From: JBCCCJ01 sp039029315
GTDB taxonomy: Bacteria; Bacteroidota; Bacteroidia; J057
Direction of reading: 5' to 3'
NCBI GenBank assembly: GCA_039029315.1
Contig: JBCCGK010000071.1
Span: forward strand, 1 to 64,000
Length of the DNA: 64,000 nucleotides
Shown: piece by piece, positions 44,760 through 56,400 of the stretch
How the letters are laid out: each line of letters begins with the position of its first letter
How positions within the stretch are numbered: position 1 is the stretch's first letter
The notes under the pieces: model-generated
What the model saw: only the letters and a program-made list of their open reading frames with translations
The model's database searches: none
Told to the model about the DNA's origin: nothing
Position numbers and translations under genes: made by a program

Positions 44760-47700
44760 ATGAAAGGACCAGCATTATGGATCATGTGTTGTGTGTTGGG
44801 GCTAGGTGTTTCCTGCACACCCAATTCCTCCCTCTTTGAACAAATAGAAGCAGGAGAATCAGGTATTCATTTTTCCAATATCATCACAGAATCTGACTCA
44901 ATCAATGTTCTGGAGAATGAATACATCTACAATGGAGGAGGAATTGCTGTAGCTGATATGAACCATGACGGCCTTATGGATCTCTACTTTACCGGCAACA
45001 TGGTTGGCAACCGCCTATACCTCAACAAAGGGGAATTTCGATTTGAGGACATCACAGCACAGGCAGGAGTAGGCATGGAAGATCGATGGGCCTCGGGTGT
45101 GGCGGCTGTAGATATCAATGCTGATGGATGGATGGATTTATATGTGGCGGCTACCAATCGCTATGCCACTGGATTTCGAACCAATTCCTTGTTTGTTCAC
45201 CAGGGATTGGATGCGAATGGGGTCCCTATCTTCAAAGAACAGTCGGAAGCATATGGCTTGGCAGACTCCAGTCACACCACGCATTCTGCTTTCTTTGACT
45301 ATGACAATGATGGAGATTTGGATGCTTTTCTGATTGTGGATGAACTGGATGAAACCAAACTACCCAATAAATACAGAAAAAAAATTGTGGATGGTAGTAG
45401 TTCCCGAACAGATCGTCTGTATCAGAACAATTGGTCAGAAGAACTGGGCCATCCTGTTTTTACAGATGTGTCGGCTGAGGCTGGTATCCTCATTGAAGGA
45501 TTTAGCCTGGGAGTGAACATTTCTGATATCAATCGCGATGGCTGGAAAGATATCTTTGTGTCCAATGACTATTTGACGAATGACCTCCTCTATATCAATC
45601 AGGGAGATGGCACTTTTGTGGACAAAGGGGGAGAATACTTCAAGCATAGCAGTCATTCTGCGATGGGCAATGACATGGTGGATGTGAACAATGATGGTCT
45701 GGTAGATCTGATAGAAGTAGACATGCTGCCGGAGGACAATTTTCGAAAAAAAACCATGATCCAGCCGAATAATTATACCAGCTACAAAAACAATGAGCAG
45801 TTTGGCTATACCTATCAATATGTTCGGAATACGCTTCAATTGAACCAGGGAAAACATCCTCAGGGAGACAACATCCTGTTCAGCGAAATCGGTATGCTGG
45901 CAGGGGTTCCGGCAACAGATTGGAGTTGGACCCCACTTGTTGCTGATTTTGACAATGACGGATTCCGGGATATCATCATCACGAATGGCTTCCCCAAGGA
46001 TGTGACAGACAGTGATTTCATCGACTACTTTGCTGATGTTGCCCGACTGGCCTCACAGAAGATGCTGCTGTCTCGCATTCCCTCTGTCAAAATTCCCAAC
46101 TATGCCTTTCGCAATACTGGCAGTCTTACATTCGAGGATGTCAGCACAGAATGGGGAACCAATATCCCTTCTTTTTCAAATGGGGCGGTTTATGCTGATC
46201 TCGACAATGATGGAGATCTCGACTATGTGGTGAACAATATCAACGACTCTGCTTTTGTATTTCGAAATAATAGCGAGAAACTCCAGACTGTACCATCAAA
46301 TTGGCTTCGAATACAACTTGCAGGAGAAGGACAAAATCCTCATGCACTCGGGACAATCATAGAAGCCACCTTTAGTGATGGATCTCAATGGATATATGAG
46401 CATAGTCCATATAGAGGATACCTGTCTTCTGTGGAACCCATCGCCCATATGGGATTGGGACCACACGCTACTGTAGATAGTCTCCGTATCATTTGGCCCA
46501 ATCAGCACATGCAAGTGATGACCAATGTGACCGCCAATCAGGTATTGGAACTCAAGATGCCTTCCCAAATTGTGCCTCTTCCCCCCAATTCTCCTCCCTC
46601 TCCCCTCTTCACAGAACTCACAGACTCTTTGCAGCTGGAGATAGCGCATAAGGAATTTGACTATACAGACTTCAATGTCCAAAATCTTTTGCCACACAAA
46701 CTCTCTCAATATGGTCCGGGAATGGCAGTCGGAGATGTCAACCAGGATGGATTGGATGATGTATACCTCAGCGGTTCCAGTTTTCAAAAAGGACAATTTC
46801 TGATTCAGCAAACAGATGGGACATTCCGGGCAGAGGATTTATTGCCAGATCCCGTGTCGGATGAGCATCCTTCTGCCAGCGGAGAAGAACAGCGAATCGC
46901 CCCCCTCAATAGCGACCAACGTTACCCAGAAGAAGAGTTGGGCTCTCTCCTGTTTGATGTGGAAGGAGATGGGGATCTGGATCTCTATGTAGTGAGCGGA
47001 GGATATGAATACACCCTCGAACATGGACAGTTTGCAGATCGATTGTTTTTGAACCGAGGAGGCCAATTTGAGTGGGCTGAAGATGCCTTGCCTGACTTTC
47101 TGAGCAGTGGTGCCAATGTGAAAGCAGCGGATTTTGACAAAGATGGAGATTTGGATCTCTTTGTCGGGGGACGGGTCGATCCCTGGCAGTATCCCAAAGC
47201 TGTATCGAGCTATCTGTTGATCAATGAGAGTCAGCATGGGACCGTCTCCTTTTCATTGGCTGGTCCCGAGATTGCCGCGGATCTGGTTGACATAGGACTG
47301 GTTTGTGATGCCCTCTGGACAGATTTTGACAATGATGGCTGGGTGGATCTGATCCTTGCTGGCGAATGGATGCCTATTACTTTCCTCAAAAACAATGAAG
47401 GAAAGCTTCAGAATGTGACAAGCACTTCAGGAATTGCTTCCCAGATTGGCTGGTGGAACAGTCTGGCTGGCGCTGATCTGGACAAGGATGGAGATACCGA
47501 TTATATCCTTGGCAATCTCGGCTGGAATACGCTTAACAAAGGATCTGATGAGCAGCCATTGGGCATATATGCGATGGATTTTGATAACAATGGCGGCTAT
47601 GATGCCATCCCTACGGTTTTTTTCAAAGCATCTGTCAATGCCCCCAGACGTGAATTCCCCTTTTTTGGGAGAGCTGATTTGATCAAACAGTATTTACCTG

Positions 47701-48377
47701 TTCGGGCAGCATTCCCTTTGCATGCGGATTTTGGGCGAGCCAGTATTGAGCAGATTCTTAGTCCAGAACAGCGCAAACAAGCCCTTCGGCTCACAGCCAA
47801 TTATCTCAGCAGCAGTTGGGTGGAGAATTTGGGGAACGGGACATTTGCTTTGCATCCTCTTCCAGTTGAGGCGCAATTTGCCCCGGTCTATGCGATTCAG
47901 GCAGATGACCTCAATGAAGATGGCTGGATAGATCTCTTTTTGGTCGGCAATGATTTTGGAACAGAAGTATCTCAAGGACGTGCTGATGCCTTGAATGGAT
48001 TGCTTCTTTTGGGCAATGCCGATCAGCAGTTTCATCCTCTTCTCCCCCATCAAAGCGGAATCGCGATCTCCGGAGATGCGAAATCACTTGTGGTTCTGAA
48101 TAGTCCCTCTGGCAAAGCACGTTGGATCAGTGGGCAGAATCAGGGACAATTCCAGGTGTTTGAATTGTCCCGATCAGATGTTCAATTTCTTCCTTTTCAA
48201 GCGGAGGATGCTTTTGCCAGGATCAGCTTGAAGGATGGCAGTAGCTATCGACAGGAATTGTACTATGGTAATAGCTTTTTGTCCCAGAATGGTCGATTTC
48301 TGCGCCTCTCTCCACAAGTCGAGTCTATTGAAATCGTAAATGGAAATGGAGAAAAAAGGGTAAAAAAACTGGAATGA
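44760..48377 (+). CDS. VCBS/FG-GAP lipoprotein with ASPIC/UnbV domain, paralogue 2
   Basis: 1205 residues from the ATG at 44760, five bases after the previous stop. The lipobox LGVSCTP anchors it. FG-GAP repeats (DMNHDGLMD, DYDNDGDLDAF), an ASPIC/UnbV domain near 500-600 (WLRIQLAGEG, DSLRIIWPNQ) and a second repeat block match paralogue 1. The two genes are a tandem duplication within the SusCD operon. It converges on the GH2 gene with a 33-bp gap. Confidence 0.85.
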   Translation: MKGPALWIMCCVLGLGVSCTPNSSLFEQIEAGESGIHFSNIITESDSINVLENEYIYNGGGIAVADMNHDGLMDLYFTGNMVGNRLYLNKGEFRFEDITAQAGVGMEDRWASGVAAVDINADGWMDLYVAATNRYATGFRTNSLFVHQGLDANGVPIFKEQSEAYGLADSSHTTHSAFFDYDNDGDLDAFLIVDELDETKLPNKYRKKIVDGSSSRTDRLYQNNWSEELGHPVFTDVSAEAGILIEGFSLGVNISDINRDGWKDIFVSNDYLTNDLLYINQGDGTFVDKGGEYFKHSSHSAMGNDMVDVNNDGLVDLIEVDMLPEDNFRKKTMIQPNNYTSYKNNEQFGYTYQYVRNTLQLNQGKHPQGDNILFSEIGMLAGVPATDWSWTPLVADFDNDGFRDIIITNGFPKDVTDSDFIDYFADVARLASQKMLLSRIPSVKIPNYAFRNTGSLTFEDVSTEWGTNIPSFSNGAVYADLDNDGDLDYVVNNINDSAFVFRNNSEKLQTVPSNWLRIQLAGEGQNPHALGTIIEATFSDGSQWIYEHSPYRGYLSSVEPIAHMGLGPHATVDSLRIIWPNQHMQVMTNVTANQVLELKMPSQIVPLPPNSPPSPLFTELTDSLQLEIAHKEFDYTDFNVQNLLPHKLSQYGPGMAVGDVNQDGLDDVYLSGSSFQKGQFLIQQTDGTFRAEDLLPDPVSDEHPSASGEEQRIAPLNSDQRYPEEELGSLLFDVEGDGDLDLYVVSGGYEYTLEHGQFADRLFLNRGGQFEWAEDALPDFLSSGANVKAADFDKDGDLDLFVGGRVDPWQYPKAVSSYLLINESQHGTVSFSLAGPEIAADLVDIGLVCDALWTDFDNDGWVDLILAGEWMPITFLKNNEGKLQNVTSTSGIASQIGWWNSLAGADLDKDGDTDYILGNLGWNTLNKGSDEQPLGIYAMDFDNNGGYDAIPTVFFKASVNAPRREFPFFGRADLIKQYLPVRAAFPLHADFGRASIEQILSPEQRKQALRLTANYLSSSWVENLGNGTFALHPLPVEAQFAPVYAIQADDLNEDGWIDLFLVGNDFGTEVSQGRADALNGLLLLGNADQQFHPLLPHQSGIAISGDAKSLVVLNSPSGKARWISGQNQGQFQVFELSRSDVQFLPFQAEDAFARISLKDGSSYRQELYYGNSFLSQNGRFLRLSPQVESIEIVNGNGEKRVKKLE

Positions 48378-48410
48378 TCTATTAGGGATGTAATTCTAAT
48401 TATATTGCAA

Positions 48411-50843
48411 TTAGTTGTCTTTTGTCGCATTGAGTACAAGTTTCCCTGATTTTAGTCCTTCTGCTTTTGCAATCAATTCAATCATACCGTTATGATTAGT
48501 TGTACGCAACACAACAAGACAAATCCCGTTAATTGCACTTCGTTCATTGCCCTGCCATAATTCGTCGGAGAAGATATCCGCATTGGCTACTCCTGCTATT
48601 GTTGCCGGACCTTTTACTTCAAAACTGATTCGCTTATCTTCAGGAACGATATACCCCTTGTCATCTTGGAGGCTAACCCGAACATATACCAAATCGGATC
48701 CATTGGCTTTTAGTGTTTTTTTGTTGGGGGATAGCACAATATGGGTTGACTTGCCGGATGTAACAAGCGTGTCTTTTGCAACAACTTTATTGTTTCGTTT
48801 GCCAATCGCAATCAATTCTCCCTCCGTGTAGTTTACATCCCAATATAGAATAGGTTCCTCTCCTTTCTCAAGTTTCTGGTTTCCCAATGAAGTATTGTTC
48901 AATGAAAGTTCAACTTCGTCGCAATTTGTAAAAGCCTGGATCTCCAATTTGACACCATTTTCGAAGTTCCAGTGATCAAGCATCGGATACCAATGCCATC
49001 GCTTGATTTTAAAGTGTTTATCCCATTTATTATACTTTATTGTATCCGGTTCCTTCACCATGATTTTAAGCTTGGGTTCTTCGTTATACAATGATTGGTA
49101 TATATGACCTATCGGGCTTATTTGCTCGTCCATGCCATAAAAAGCTCTTTCCCAGCTTTTATTCGGCCAAAACGACTCGCCTAGATACGATGCCACAGTC
49201 CAGAAATAGTGGCCAATAATATTCTTTTTATCAAATTCCACCCACGATATTTTTCGGTATCCAAAGTCAAGATTAGTACCTGCCTCTGATGCAATAAACA
49301 TCATTTGGGGGTAGTTTTTATAGTCAATACCGAAAAAATCGCCTTTGTAATTCCAACTTACTACGTCCATATGAAAAGCCATTGCAGGCGGTAAGTTTTT
49401 CATAAATTCCTCGCGTTTATCCCAGTAGTCCCATTCATACAGAACATCCTTTCTCGCCGGGTAAAGTGCTGCTGTTACTTTTCGGGAAGGGTCAAGTTTA
49501 TGTACGAATGCAACCAGCTCTTTTAGGACATCGGCTCCTTGCATTGCTGCATCCTCTTTGGTCTCGAATTTACGTTCAAACCTCCCAAGTTGCTTATTTG
49601 TTTCATTTCCAACGCTCCAGATATAAACTGACGGATGGTTACGATCTCTTTTGATGAAACGTTCCATGTCTTTTTTCCATATATCCCGAAATGCAACTTC
49701 ACGTCCATAAAACTGTGAAGTCCACTTATCATATGCTTCTGATATGACCAATATGCCCATTTCATCACAGAGGTCAAGCAAAACTGGTGCATGAGGATTA
49801 TGGCTTAGCCTCAATGAATTGCACCCCATTTTTTTTAATTTTTCTAATCGATAACGATACCCTTCCTTCAAAGCTACAGCACCTAAACAACCAAGGTCAT
49901 GATGTATATTTCCGCCCTGGGCAAATACTTTACTGCCATTTAATAACAATCCATGTTCGGGAGTCAATTCAATATCGCGTATTCCAAAACGGGTTTGATA
50001 ATCCCCCTGATACTCTCCATTGAATGATATTTTTGTTTTCGCATAATACAGGTTAGGTGACTTGGTATCCCACAATTCCGGTTTAATTACTGTAAACTCC
50101 TGATGAAATGTATGATCCTTGAGAAACTGAAGATATACTACGTCTGTTTTAGTAGCCACCACAACACCTTTAGGATCAATTAATTTTGTTTCCACCGTAA
50201 TTTCTCCTTCTTTACCTTTTTCATTGACAACATCTGTTTCGACAGTTACTTTCGCAAGGTCTTCGGACACAAATGGGGTGGTAATGTATGTTCCATCGTA
50301 TGCTACATAAACTGGGTTGACCACCTTCAGCCAGACATTGCGATAGATTCCTGCACCGGTGTACCAACGCGAAGTATATTTCACTCGATTGTCAAAATGT
50401 ACGGTAATTATGTTTTTATGACCAAACTTAATATATGGTGTTAAATCATATTCAAAACCCAAATAACCATTCAAATTTCTTCCCAGTAGTTGCCCATTGA
50501 TCCATACTTTTGAATTCCGGTAAACACCTTCAAACTCAATAAAAACTTTTTTCCCTTGCTCATTTTCAGGTAGAGTGAATGTTTTTCGGTACCAGCCTTG
50601 CTGGTGGGGTAGCCAACCATTTGCTGACGTAGATTTTCGACGGTCAAACTTTCCGCTAATACTGGCATCATGGGGAAGAATCACCGATTTCCAATTATTA
50701 TCATCGTAATCGGTAGCTTGTGCTCCTTCTTGCTCGTGCAGGGCAAATTTCCAGCCCAAGTTAAAAAGTTGTCGACTCTGACTATATGAGGAGTTGATAA
50801 TGCAAAAAACGAATATCAATGTAACTAGAGGTATTTTTTTCAT
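48411..50843 (-). CDS. Glycoside hydrolase family 2 beta-galactosidase-like enzyme
   Basis: 810 residues with a signal peptide ending SYSQ. The order is sugar-binding jelly roll (25-180), Ig-like domain (180-290), TIM barrel (290-590), then DUF4982-like and C-terminal beta domains. The acid/base Glu414 is in IWSVGNETN and the nucleophile Glu520 is in IASEAGTN. It releases galactosyl or related residues outside the cytoplasm. By eye its codon use is more AT-rich than the flanking genes, which hints at recent transfer. It ends 33 bp from paralogue 2, with opposite orientation. Confidence 0.92.
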   Translation of the reverse strand: MKKIPLVTLIFVFCIINSSYSQSRQLFNLGWKFALHEQEGAQATDYDDNNWKSVILPHDASISGKFDRRKSTSANGWLPHQQGWYRKTFTLPENEQGKKVFIEFEGVYRNSKVWINGQLLGRNLNGYLGFEYDLTPYIKFGHKNIITVHFDNRVKYTSRWYTGAGIYRNVWLKVVNPVYVAYDGTYITTPFVSEDLAKVTVETDVVNEKGKEGEITVETKLIDPKGVVVATKTDVVYLQFLKDHTFHQEFTVIKPELWDTKSPNLYYAKTKISFNGEYQGDYQTRFGIRDIELTPEHGLLLNGSKVFAQGGNIHHDLGCLGAVALKEGYRYRLEKLKKMGCNSLRLSHNPHAPVLLDLCDEMGILVISEAYDKWTSQFYGREVAFRDIWKKDMERFIKRDRNHPSVYIWSVGNETNKQLGRFERKFETKEDAAMQGADVLKELVAFVHKLDPSRKVTAALYPARKDVLYEWDYWDKREEFMKNLPPAMAFHMDVVSWNYKGDFFGIDYKNYPQMMFIASEAGTNLDFGYRKISWVEFDKKNIIGHYFWTVASYLGESFWPNKSWERAFYGMDEQISPIGHIYQSLYNEEPKLKIMVKEPDTIKYNKWDKHFKIKRWHWYPMLDHWNFENGVKLEIQAFTNCDEVELSLNNTSLGNQKLEKGEEPILYWDVNYTEGELIAIGKRNNKVVAKDTLVTSGKSTHIVLSPNKKTLKANGSDLVYVRVSLQDDKGYIVPEDKRISFEVKGPATIAGVANADIFSDELWQGNERSAINGICLVVLRTTNHNGMIELIAKAEGLKSGKLVLNATKDN

Positions 50844-50991
50844 CTTCTATTAACTTAAATGGCGGGAAAGCGAATGTTATGTCTCATCCTTTTATCACTT
50901 CTCGATGATCGCCGCCGCGAACACATGAACCGACAAACAAGCCTGAGAAAGACAGACCTTTTGTGCTTTATAAACATTTCCTGCTCAGTCC

Positions 50992-51849
50992 CTATTTACT
51001 TCTACGATCCTGAGAAAATCGAAAAGCTTCTTGACCTGTGATACTTGTAGAGATGATCGTTGGACACACATAAGATTCTATGTGTTGGATGATCAGATCC
51101 GTCCCGGAAAAATGATCTACATAGGGCCAACTCTTGGGATTGTACATGGTATCGGTCAAATCCCGGATGAGAACTACATTCTTGCCATAGCGAGACATAT
51201 TTCTCAAACCAAAGGGTCTTCCGAGCACGCACATATTGGTATGAACCCCTACCAGCATGACATTGTGAATATCATTGGCATCCATCAGGTTCCAGATTTC
51301 TTCTCCGGAGTCCGATATCGCATCTTCTTCATAGATATGAATACTCTCCACCTGTTTTGTCCAGGCGGTATAGGAATCACAATCCTGACATTCACAGCCT
51401 CCGTCGGACTGGTCAATAGGATAGACCTTTTGCTCCCCTTCATCTAACCAGGAACACCATGTCTGAATCTCCGGTGGTAGGTTGGCGCTTTTGGGGGCTT
51501 TTTGGGCACGAATTCTCGCTGGATGTCCTTCATAAAAATCCGTCACATCACTGGGAGCATGGATAATCATGATGCCCATCTCTCTGGCTTTTTCTACCAC
51601 TGAATTCATGAAAGGTGCCAATTCCTCTACCCTGGCTGTCGACTGGGGACACCAATGCAGGTTCCACATATCACAGATAATCAGGGCTGTCTGTTTGGCT
51701 TGCCAGATCTCCGGACTCTCCTCTATCTGAAATTGACCCTTGGAATCCTTTTCCCTGCTTTGCAAACGCACTTCAAATTCATTTCCCTGTGCAAAAACAC
51801 AGGAGTTCGTTAGCCATATCCATCCAAATAGTAGTAATGAGTAACGCAT
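50992..51849 (-). CDS. Exported isochorismatase-family hydrolase
   Basis: 285 residues with a signal peptide ending VFAQ. The fold is the cysteine hydrolase Rossmann type: Asp60 in LIICDMWN and nucleophile Cys207 in TNMCVLGRP. A cluster SDGGCECQDCDS (about 145-160) adds extra cysteines, possibly a metal or disulfide site not common in the family. It hydrolyses an amide or vinyl-ether substrate that cannot be named. An exported member is less usual than the cytoplasmic nicotinamidases. Confidence 0.8.
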   Translation of the reverse strand: MRYSLLLFGWIWLTNSCVFAQGNEFEVRLQSREKDSKGQFQIEESPEIWQAKQTALIICDMWNLHWCPQSTARVEELAPFMNSVVEKAREMGIMIIHAPSDVTDFYEGHPARIRAQKAPKSANLPPEIQTWCSWLDEGEQKVYPIDQSDGGCECQDCDSYTAWTKQVESIHIYEEDAISDSGEEIWNLMDANDIHNVMLVGVHTNMCVLGRPFGLRNMSRYGKNVVLIRDLTDTMYNPKSWPYVDHFSGTDLIIQHIESYVCPTIISTSITGQEAFRFSQDRRSK

Positions 51850-52093
51850 AATTAAAGATTAGAAGTCTCAACATATCACATGAAGAACAATATACAGGAT
51901 TTCCTCTGGACCTTCTTCTCGCCCAACCCAAAAATATGATTCTGCATGTTACGGCCTGCCTCACTGAAAGTACCAATATTACAAATATCACCCAATCAGG
52001 TGACTCAATTGGGAAGAAACATTTCGATGTTTGTTTCAACCCATGCATCTAAACCACTACTGATATTGAGTTTACACCCTTAATTCCTCTTGA

Positions 52094-53383
52094 ATGAAAA
52101 CGAAATTATTCCTTTTTGTTTTACTGTCAACATCTATCCTACAAGCACAAGACTGTCGTCAGGGATGGGCTTATTTCCTACCTGTCACCATTCATAATCC
52201 AAGCGCAGAACACCTCACAGATGTTCAGGTGAGTTTTGAGCTCAATGCTGATGAATTGATTCGCGATGGTAAGCTTCGAGCAAATGCTGCGGATCTCCGA
52301 GTCCTGGACGAGCATTGTAATCCTGTACAGTATTATATGAATATGTCCTTTACAGATAGTATCAAATCTGTTTGGGTCAAATTGCCTTCTCTCCCAGCGA
52401 ATGATAGTGTCAAACTTCAAGTGTATTATGGCCATCCTCGTGCTACTCCAGCTGCGAATGGAGACCAAACCTTTCTTTTCTTTGATGATTTTGAATCTGG
52501 AAGTCTGAATACTGATAAATGGGAAGCCATCGGAGGCTATACAAGCATCCAAGTCGCAGACGGAATTTTGGAATATTCCAGCAATGGCTCACATCCTGAT
52601 GGTTCCAGATTTAAATTTATTCGGTCTGCCATGTCCTTCTCCGAAAAAGTCAACATTGACTATCGAGCAAAGATCAGCAACTCCAATGGCATAGGGTTCA
52701 GCAGTGCTGACACACTCATCCATCGGCTCATGATTCGCCAGAATGTAGGAAATTATGGCTTTGATACTTTGAGCCAAATCGCATACATGAGGGATACCAT
52801 GGACAATGGATATCAAGTCAATGGCATGTATCCAGTGGTTCGATTCCCCCGACACGAATACTGGGATGCAACGCTTCAAGTAGGAATTCAAAATGATACG
52901 CTTACATTTTATCGCTACGAAGATCTTGTGGATGGGAGTGTGAGCGATACAATATATCAACTCCTAGAAGAACAAATGAGTGGTTTTCATTTCATGATTT
53001 CCTCTTTTTTAGGGAGCCAAACCATCTATCTCGACCATATTCAAATCAGGAAGCCCATTCCTGCAAGTATCCGATACACTACAGGAGAAGAAGAGATGTT
53101 GGTGGTCAGTAGTAATGAAGACTTGTTGCCAAGCTGGAATCTCGAGATTTCCCCAAATCCAGGTACTGATCATGTGCAAATTGGTGGTTTGCCAACGGGT
53201 TCTTTTGATATCCGCTTATTCAATGTACAAGGACAGACATTGATTCAAGAAAACATTCGCATGATAGAAGGTCAGAAGTATCGCCTGGATTTGCCAACAA
53301 TGCCTGAAGGACTGTACTGGATCTCCGTCATGGATGATGAGGGCCTGAGGAATTCCAAAAGCATGTTGATACAGGACAAATAA
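52094..53383 (+). CDS. Secreted DUF2341 protein with T9SS tag
   Basis: 429 residues with a signal peptide ending LQAQ. Residues about 20-120 match DUF2341 (GWAYFLPVTIHNPSAEHL, VKLPSLPANDSVKLQVYYGH). A concanavalin-like sandwich follows (FDDFESGSLNTDKWE). The end is a type IX sorting domain (WNLEISPNPGTDHV to KSMLIQDK). It probably binds a sugar or cell surface outside the cell. Confidence 0.8.
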   Translation: MKTKLFLFVLLSTSILQAQDCRQGWAYFLPVTIHNPSAEHLTDVQVSFELNADELIRDGKLRANAADLRVLDEHCNPVQYYMNMSFTDSIKSVWVKLPSLPANDSVKLQVYYGHPRATPAANGDQTFLFFDDFESGSLNTDKWEAIGGYTSIQVADGILEYSSNGSHPDGSRFKFIRSAMSFSEKVNIDYRAKISNSNGIGFSSADTLIHRLMIRQNVGNYGFDTLSQIAYMRDTMDNGYQVNGMYPVVRFPRHEYWDATLQVGIQNDTLTFYRYEDLVDGSVSDTIYQLLEEQMSGFHFMISSFLGSQTIYLDHIQIRKPIPASIRYTTGEEEMLVVSSNEDLLPSWNLEISPNPGTDHVQIGGLPTGSFDIRLFNVQGQTLIQENIRMIEGQKYRLDLPTMPEGLYWISVMDDEGLRNSKSMLIQDK

Positions 53384-53395
53384 TGATTCTGACAT

Positions 53396-53454
53396 GAACC
53401 CAAAGACACAAAGAGTAAATTTGTACTCATCCATTTTTGAGTCTTTGTCTGTTC
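53396..53454. repeat. Palindromic intergenic repeat, copy 2
   Basis: GAACCCAAAGACACAAAG and CTTTGTCTGTTC pair imperfectly. It stands between two convergent genes, where a two-way terminator would be expected. Related to the elements at 41342 and 59404. Confidence 0.5.
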
Positions 53455-53460
53455 CCTCTT

Positions 53461-56400
53461 TTACTCTATTTGAATTTTCAGTCTGGTCCTATACAGCAAG
53501 ATGCCCAGACCAATGCAACTGATGAACAATAGACCCCACACATAAAAATCCTTATTTCTCTTCTGAAGAGGCTGATAATCTCCGGTCTGTACAAATGCAG
53601 CCCAGAAATAAGGATGATTATTGGGCTGAGAATTCAAGTAGTCAATTTTTGCTAGCTGAAGGGCTTGATCCTTCGGCTTGCCTTGTTTCAGATTATGAAG
53701 ATAGGCTTGCATGATCGTTGCTGTTGATTCATCATCTGCAGACCAAAGACTCATCGTGATGCTTGGACATCCAGCATATCGAAAAGCTCTGGCCATGCTC
53801 ATGATCCCTTCCCCTTTCTTCCACTCCCCCAGGCCAGTTTTGCATCCACTCAGGATGGCCAAATCTGCTGACAAGTGCATGCTATATAATTCATGAGCTT
53901 CAAGTACGGATGCTGTAGCTCCTGAAAATACCAACCCATGAAAGAGGGGATGTAGATCGTGAATGAAGGCATGCATGGCCAAATGCAGAATTCGGTAGTT
54001 GTTTGCCTCGTGAATAAATAGATCTTTTTTTGCATCTTTTCCCAGAACTACTTTTCCATTCCACAATTCAGAACAAGCCATGATTTCTTCCTGATTGTGT
54101 CGCAGGGGACCAAAATTGGCTCTATGTTGAGCAACATAAGCAGATGTATTTCCGGATGAATCTGTCAAATAAGAAGGCGGATAGCTGGGAGCGAATCCCA
54201 AATAATCTTCTGAAGCTCTATTTTGAGAAGAATATGGTTCTACCAGTAAGGCTGCATTGAACGCATATGAAATGGAAACCTTCTGCAACAAAAATGGTAT
54301 TTCTTCATAGGATGCTGGATTGGGTGCAGGATGTTGGCTGATCAATATTTCGAAGGGCAGATAGCCGAGAATTCCATCTGAAACAACAATCATTCTTTCT
54401 GAAGATTCAGTAAAAACCGGAGCAAGAAGCTCTTGAAACCAGTGATGAGATTGCGAGGCGAAAGAGCGCAAATACGCGGGATTATTCCCTTGCGCTTCAA
54501 TTCGATCCCTATATTGTATAGATGCTAAAAAAGACTGGAGTTGTGTTTCTTCCTGCGCTGTCCAGTCAAGACGCTTAAAGCGAAGACCATCCTTACGCAA
54601 CTCAAAGAGATAGAGATGATGCTTTCCCTGAAAATATTGAACCAGACTGGTTTGATAATCTGGCAGTCCTTCCCGTATTTGTTCAATGGTCGGAGAGAAG
54701 TTGTCATATTTTAATCGATAATAATCGGGATACTTTTCTTCCAGTTCCAGAATAAGCGTCCTGGAAGCTTCCTGAAGCTGATTCAGTTTGTAGGCCCAAC
54801 GTCTGATTTTGCTTGTGTCTGCCTGTGCGCCATTCTTCTCTTCAAAGATGGATTTTTCATAGAATCTGATTTCTGCATTTAACTGATTTTCCTGTGAAAG
54901 AATACTGTCAGGAATTCCGGCGAAACGCGTGGCTTGATCCTCGCGCAGGGAAGCTCGTAAAAACCGGGATTTGCTTTGATCACTGAATATGAAAGCCTGC
55001 TGGGCGAATACAGGATCACTATCCTGTTGGTATAGTTCGAATAAAAGATGAATGCTGTGTGTGTATACCCGATGGATATTTTCCTGCGCTTGTTGTCTGG
55101 CAGGAGAGGACAAATGCCGATTTTGACTCTGGTTGATAGCCTGTACACTCTTCAATGCGATATCCAAAGCAGGCAGAAGAGACGTTTTCCCTTTTTTTGC
55201 CAAGCTTTCAATGGCCTGTGATTGTTGCAGGAGCAATTCCCAGGTTCTATGTGGCTGCTCCAGACATTGTAGAGGTATGGAGTACATATTCTCTGGGACA
55301 TAATCAGGAAAAATACCTCGATAGCCATCTTGGCAAAGCTGAAGCACAGCACGATCCTTCCCTGCTTCCAAATAAATCTGATTCAATTTCAATATTCCGA
55401 CGGTTATATGAGGATGAAAGGGTGCGCGAACATACTGTTTTAGGATAGACAGGGATCTGTGTCCGGCTTTCAGGCTTTTGTCTATTTCATGATTGTGTAA
55501 GTAACTGAAGGCCAGATTGAACAGGATTTCGCTGCTTTCAAGGTTAACAGTATCTTCAATATTGCTGAGAATGGAGGCGGCTTCTTGTTGTTCTACTAAT
55601 GCCTGTCGAATAAGTCCCTTGGCTTCGAAAAGATCACCGAGCTTACTTTGATTAAATGCGGAATGAAGGTGTTGTCTTCCATATAGCTGATGCGAAAATG
55701 TGATGGATTGCTGAAGATGATGAATGGCTTGATCCCATTCTTTGTTTTTGGTGAAGAAGTTCCCCAGATTGGTATGTGTATACATCGCTTCCTGACGAAG
55801 GGATTCCGGATTGTTGTGAATGATTTCCAGTCCTTTGTTCAACCATAGCTTTCCATGGCCACTGTCTCCCATCCTGGCATGACAGATGGCCAGATCATTA
55901 TACAGCTTGACCAACTTTTTATGGTCATCTGAATGATGTTCGAGGGCAATGTGCAGGGCTTTTTCAAGATGTTGAAGTGCCTCTTGATATCTCCTCCGAT
56001 TCATCAAAGAAATGGCCAGATTATGATAAGTCGCCGAAAAAAAAGGATGAGAATAGGCCTCAATTTCTTCTAACGTATTGATTTCGGCTTCATAGTAATA
56101 ATCAGCCGAATCGAAATCTCCCAATTTGGAGTAAAGGCTGGCCATGTTCCCATAAGAGCCGGCTAGTCGGGTATTTTTAGGGCCAGGCAGATTCTCTGAA
56201 ATGTGTAAGGCAGATAAAAACAAGTCTTTGGCCTCATTCAACTTTCCTAAAGAAATGGTGTTAATCGCTCTGATCGTATAGGCATCACGGATTACAGAGT
56301 GAATCCTCCCCAATTTTTGTAGACAAATTGGAATCCGTTCCTTCAACAATTCATTTGAGACATCCCATTGATGGTCTCTGAGAAACAAATTGGCCCGCTG

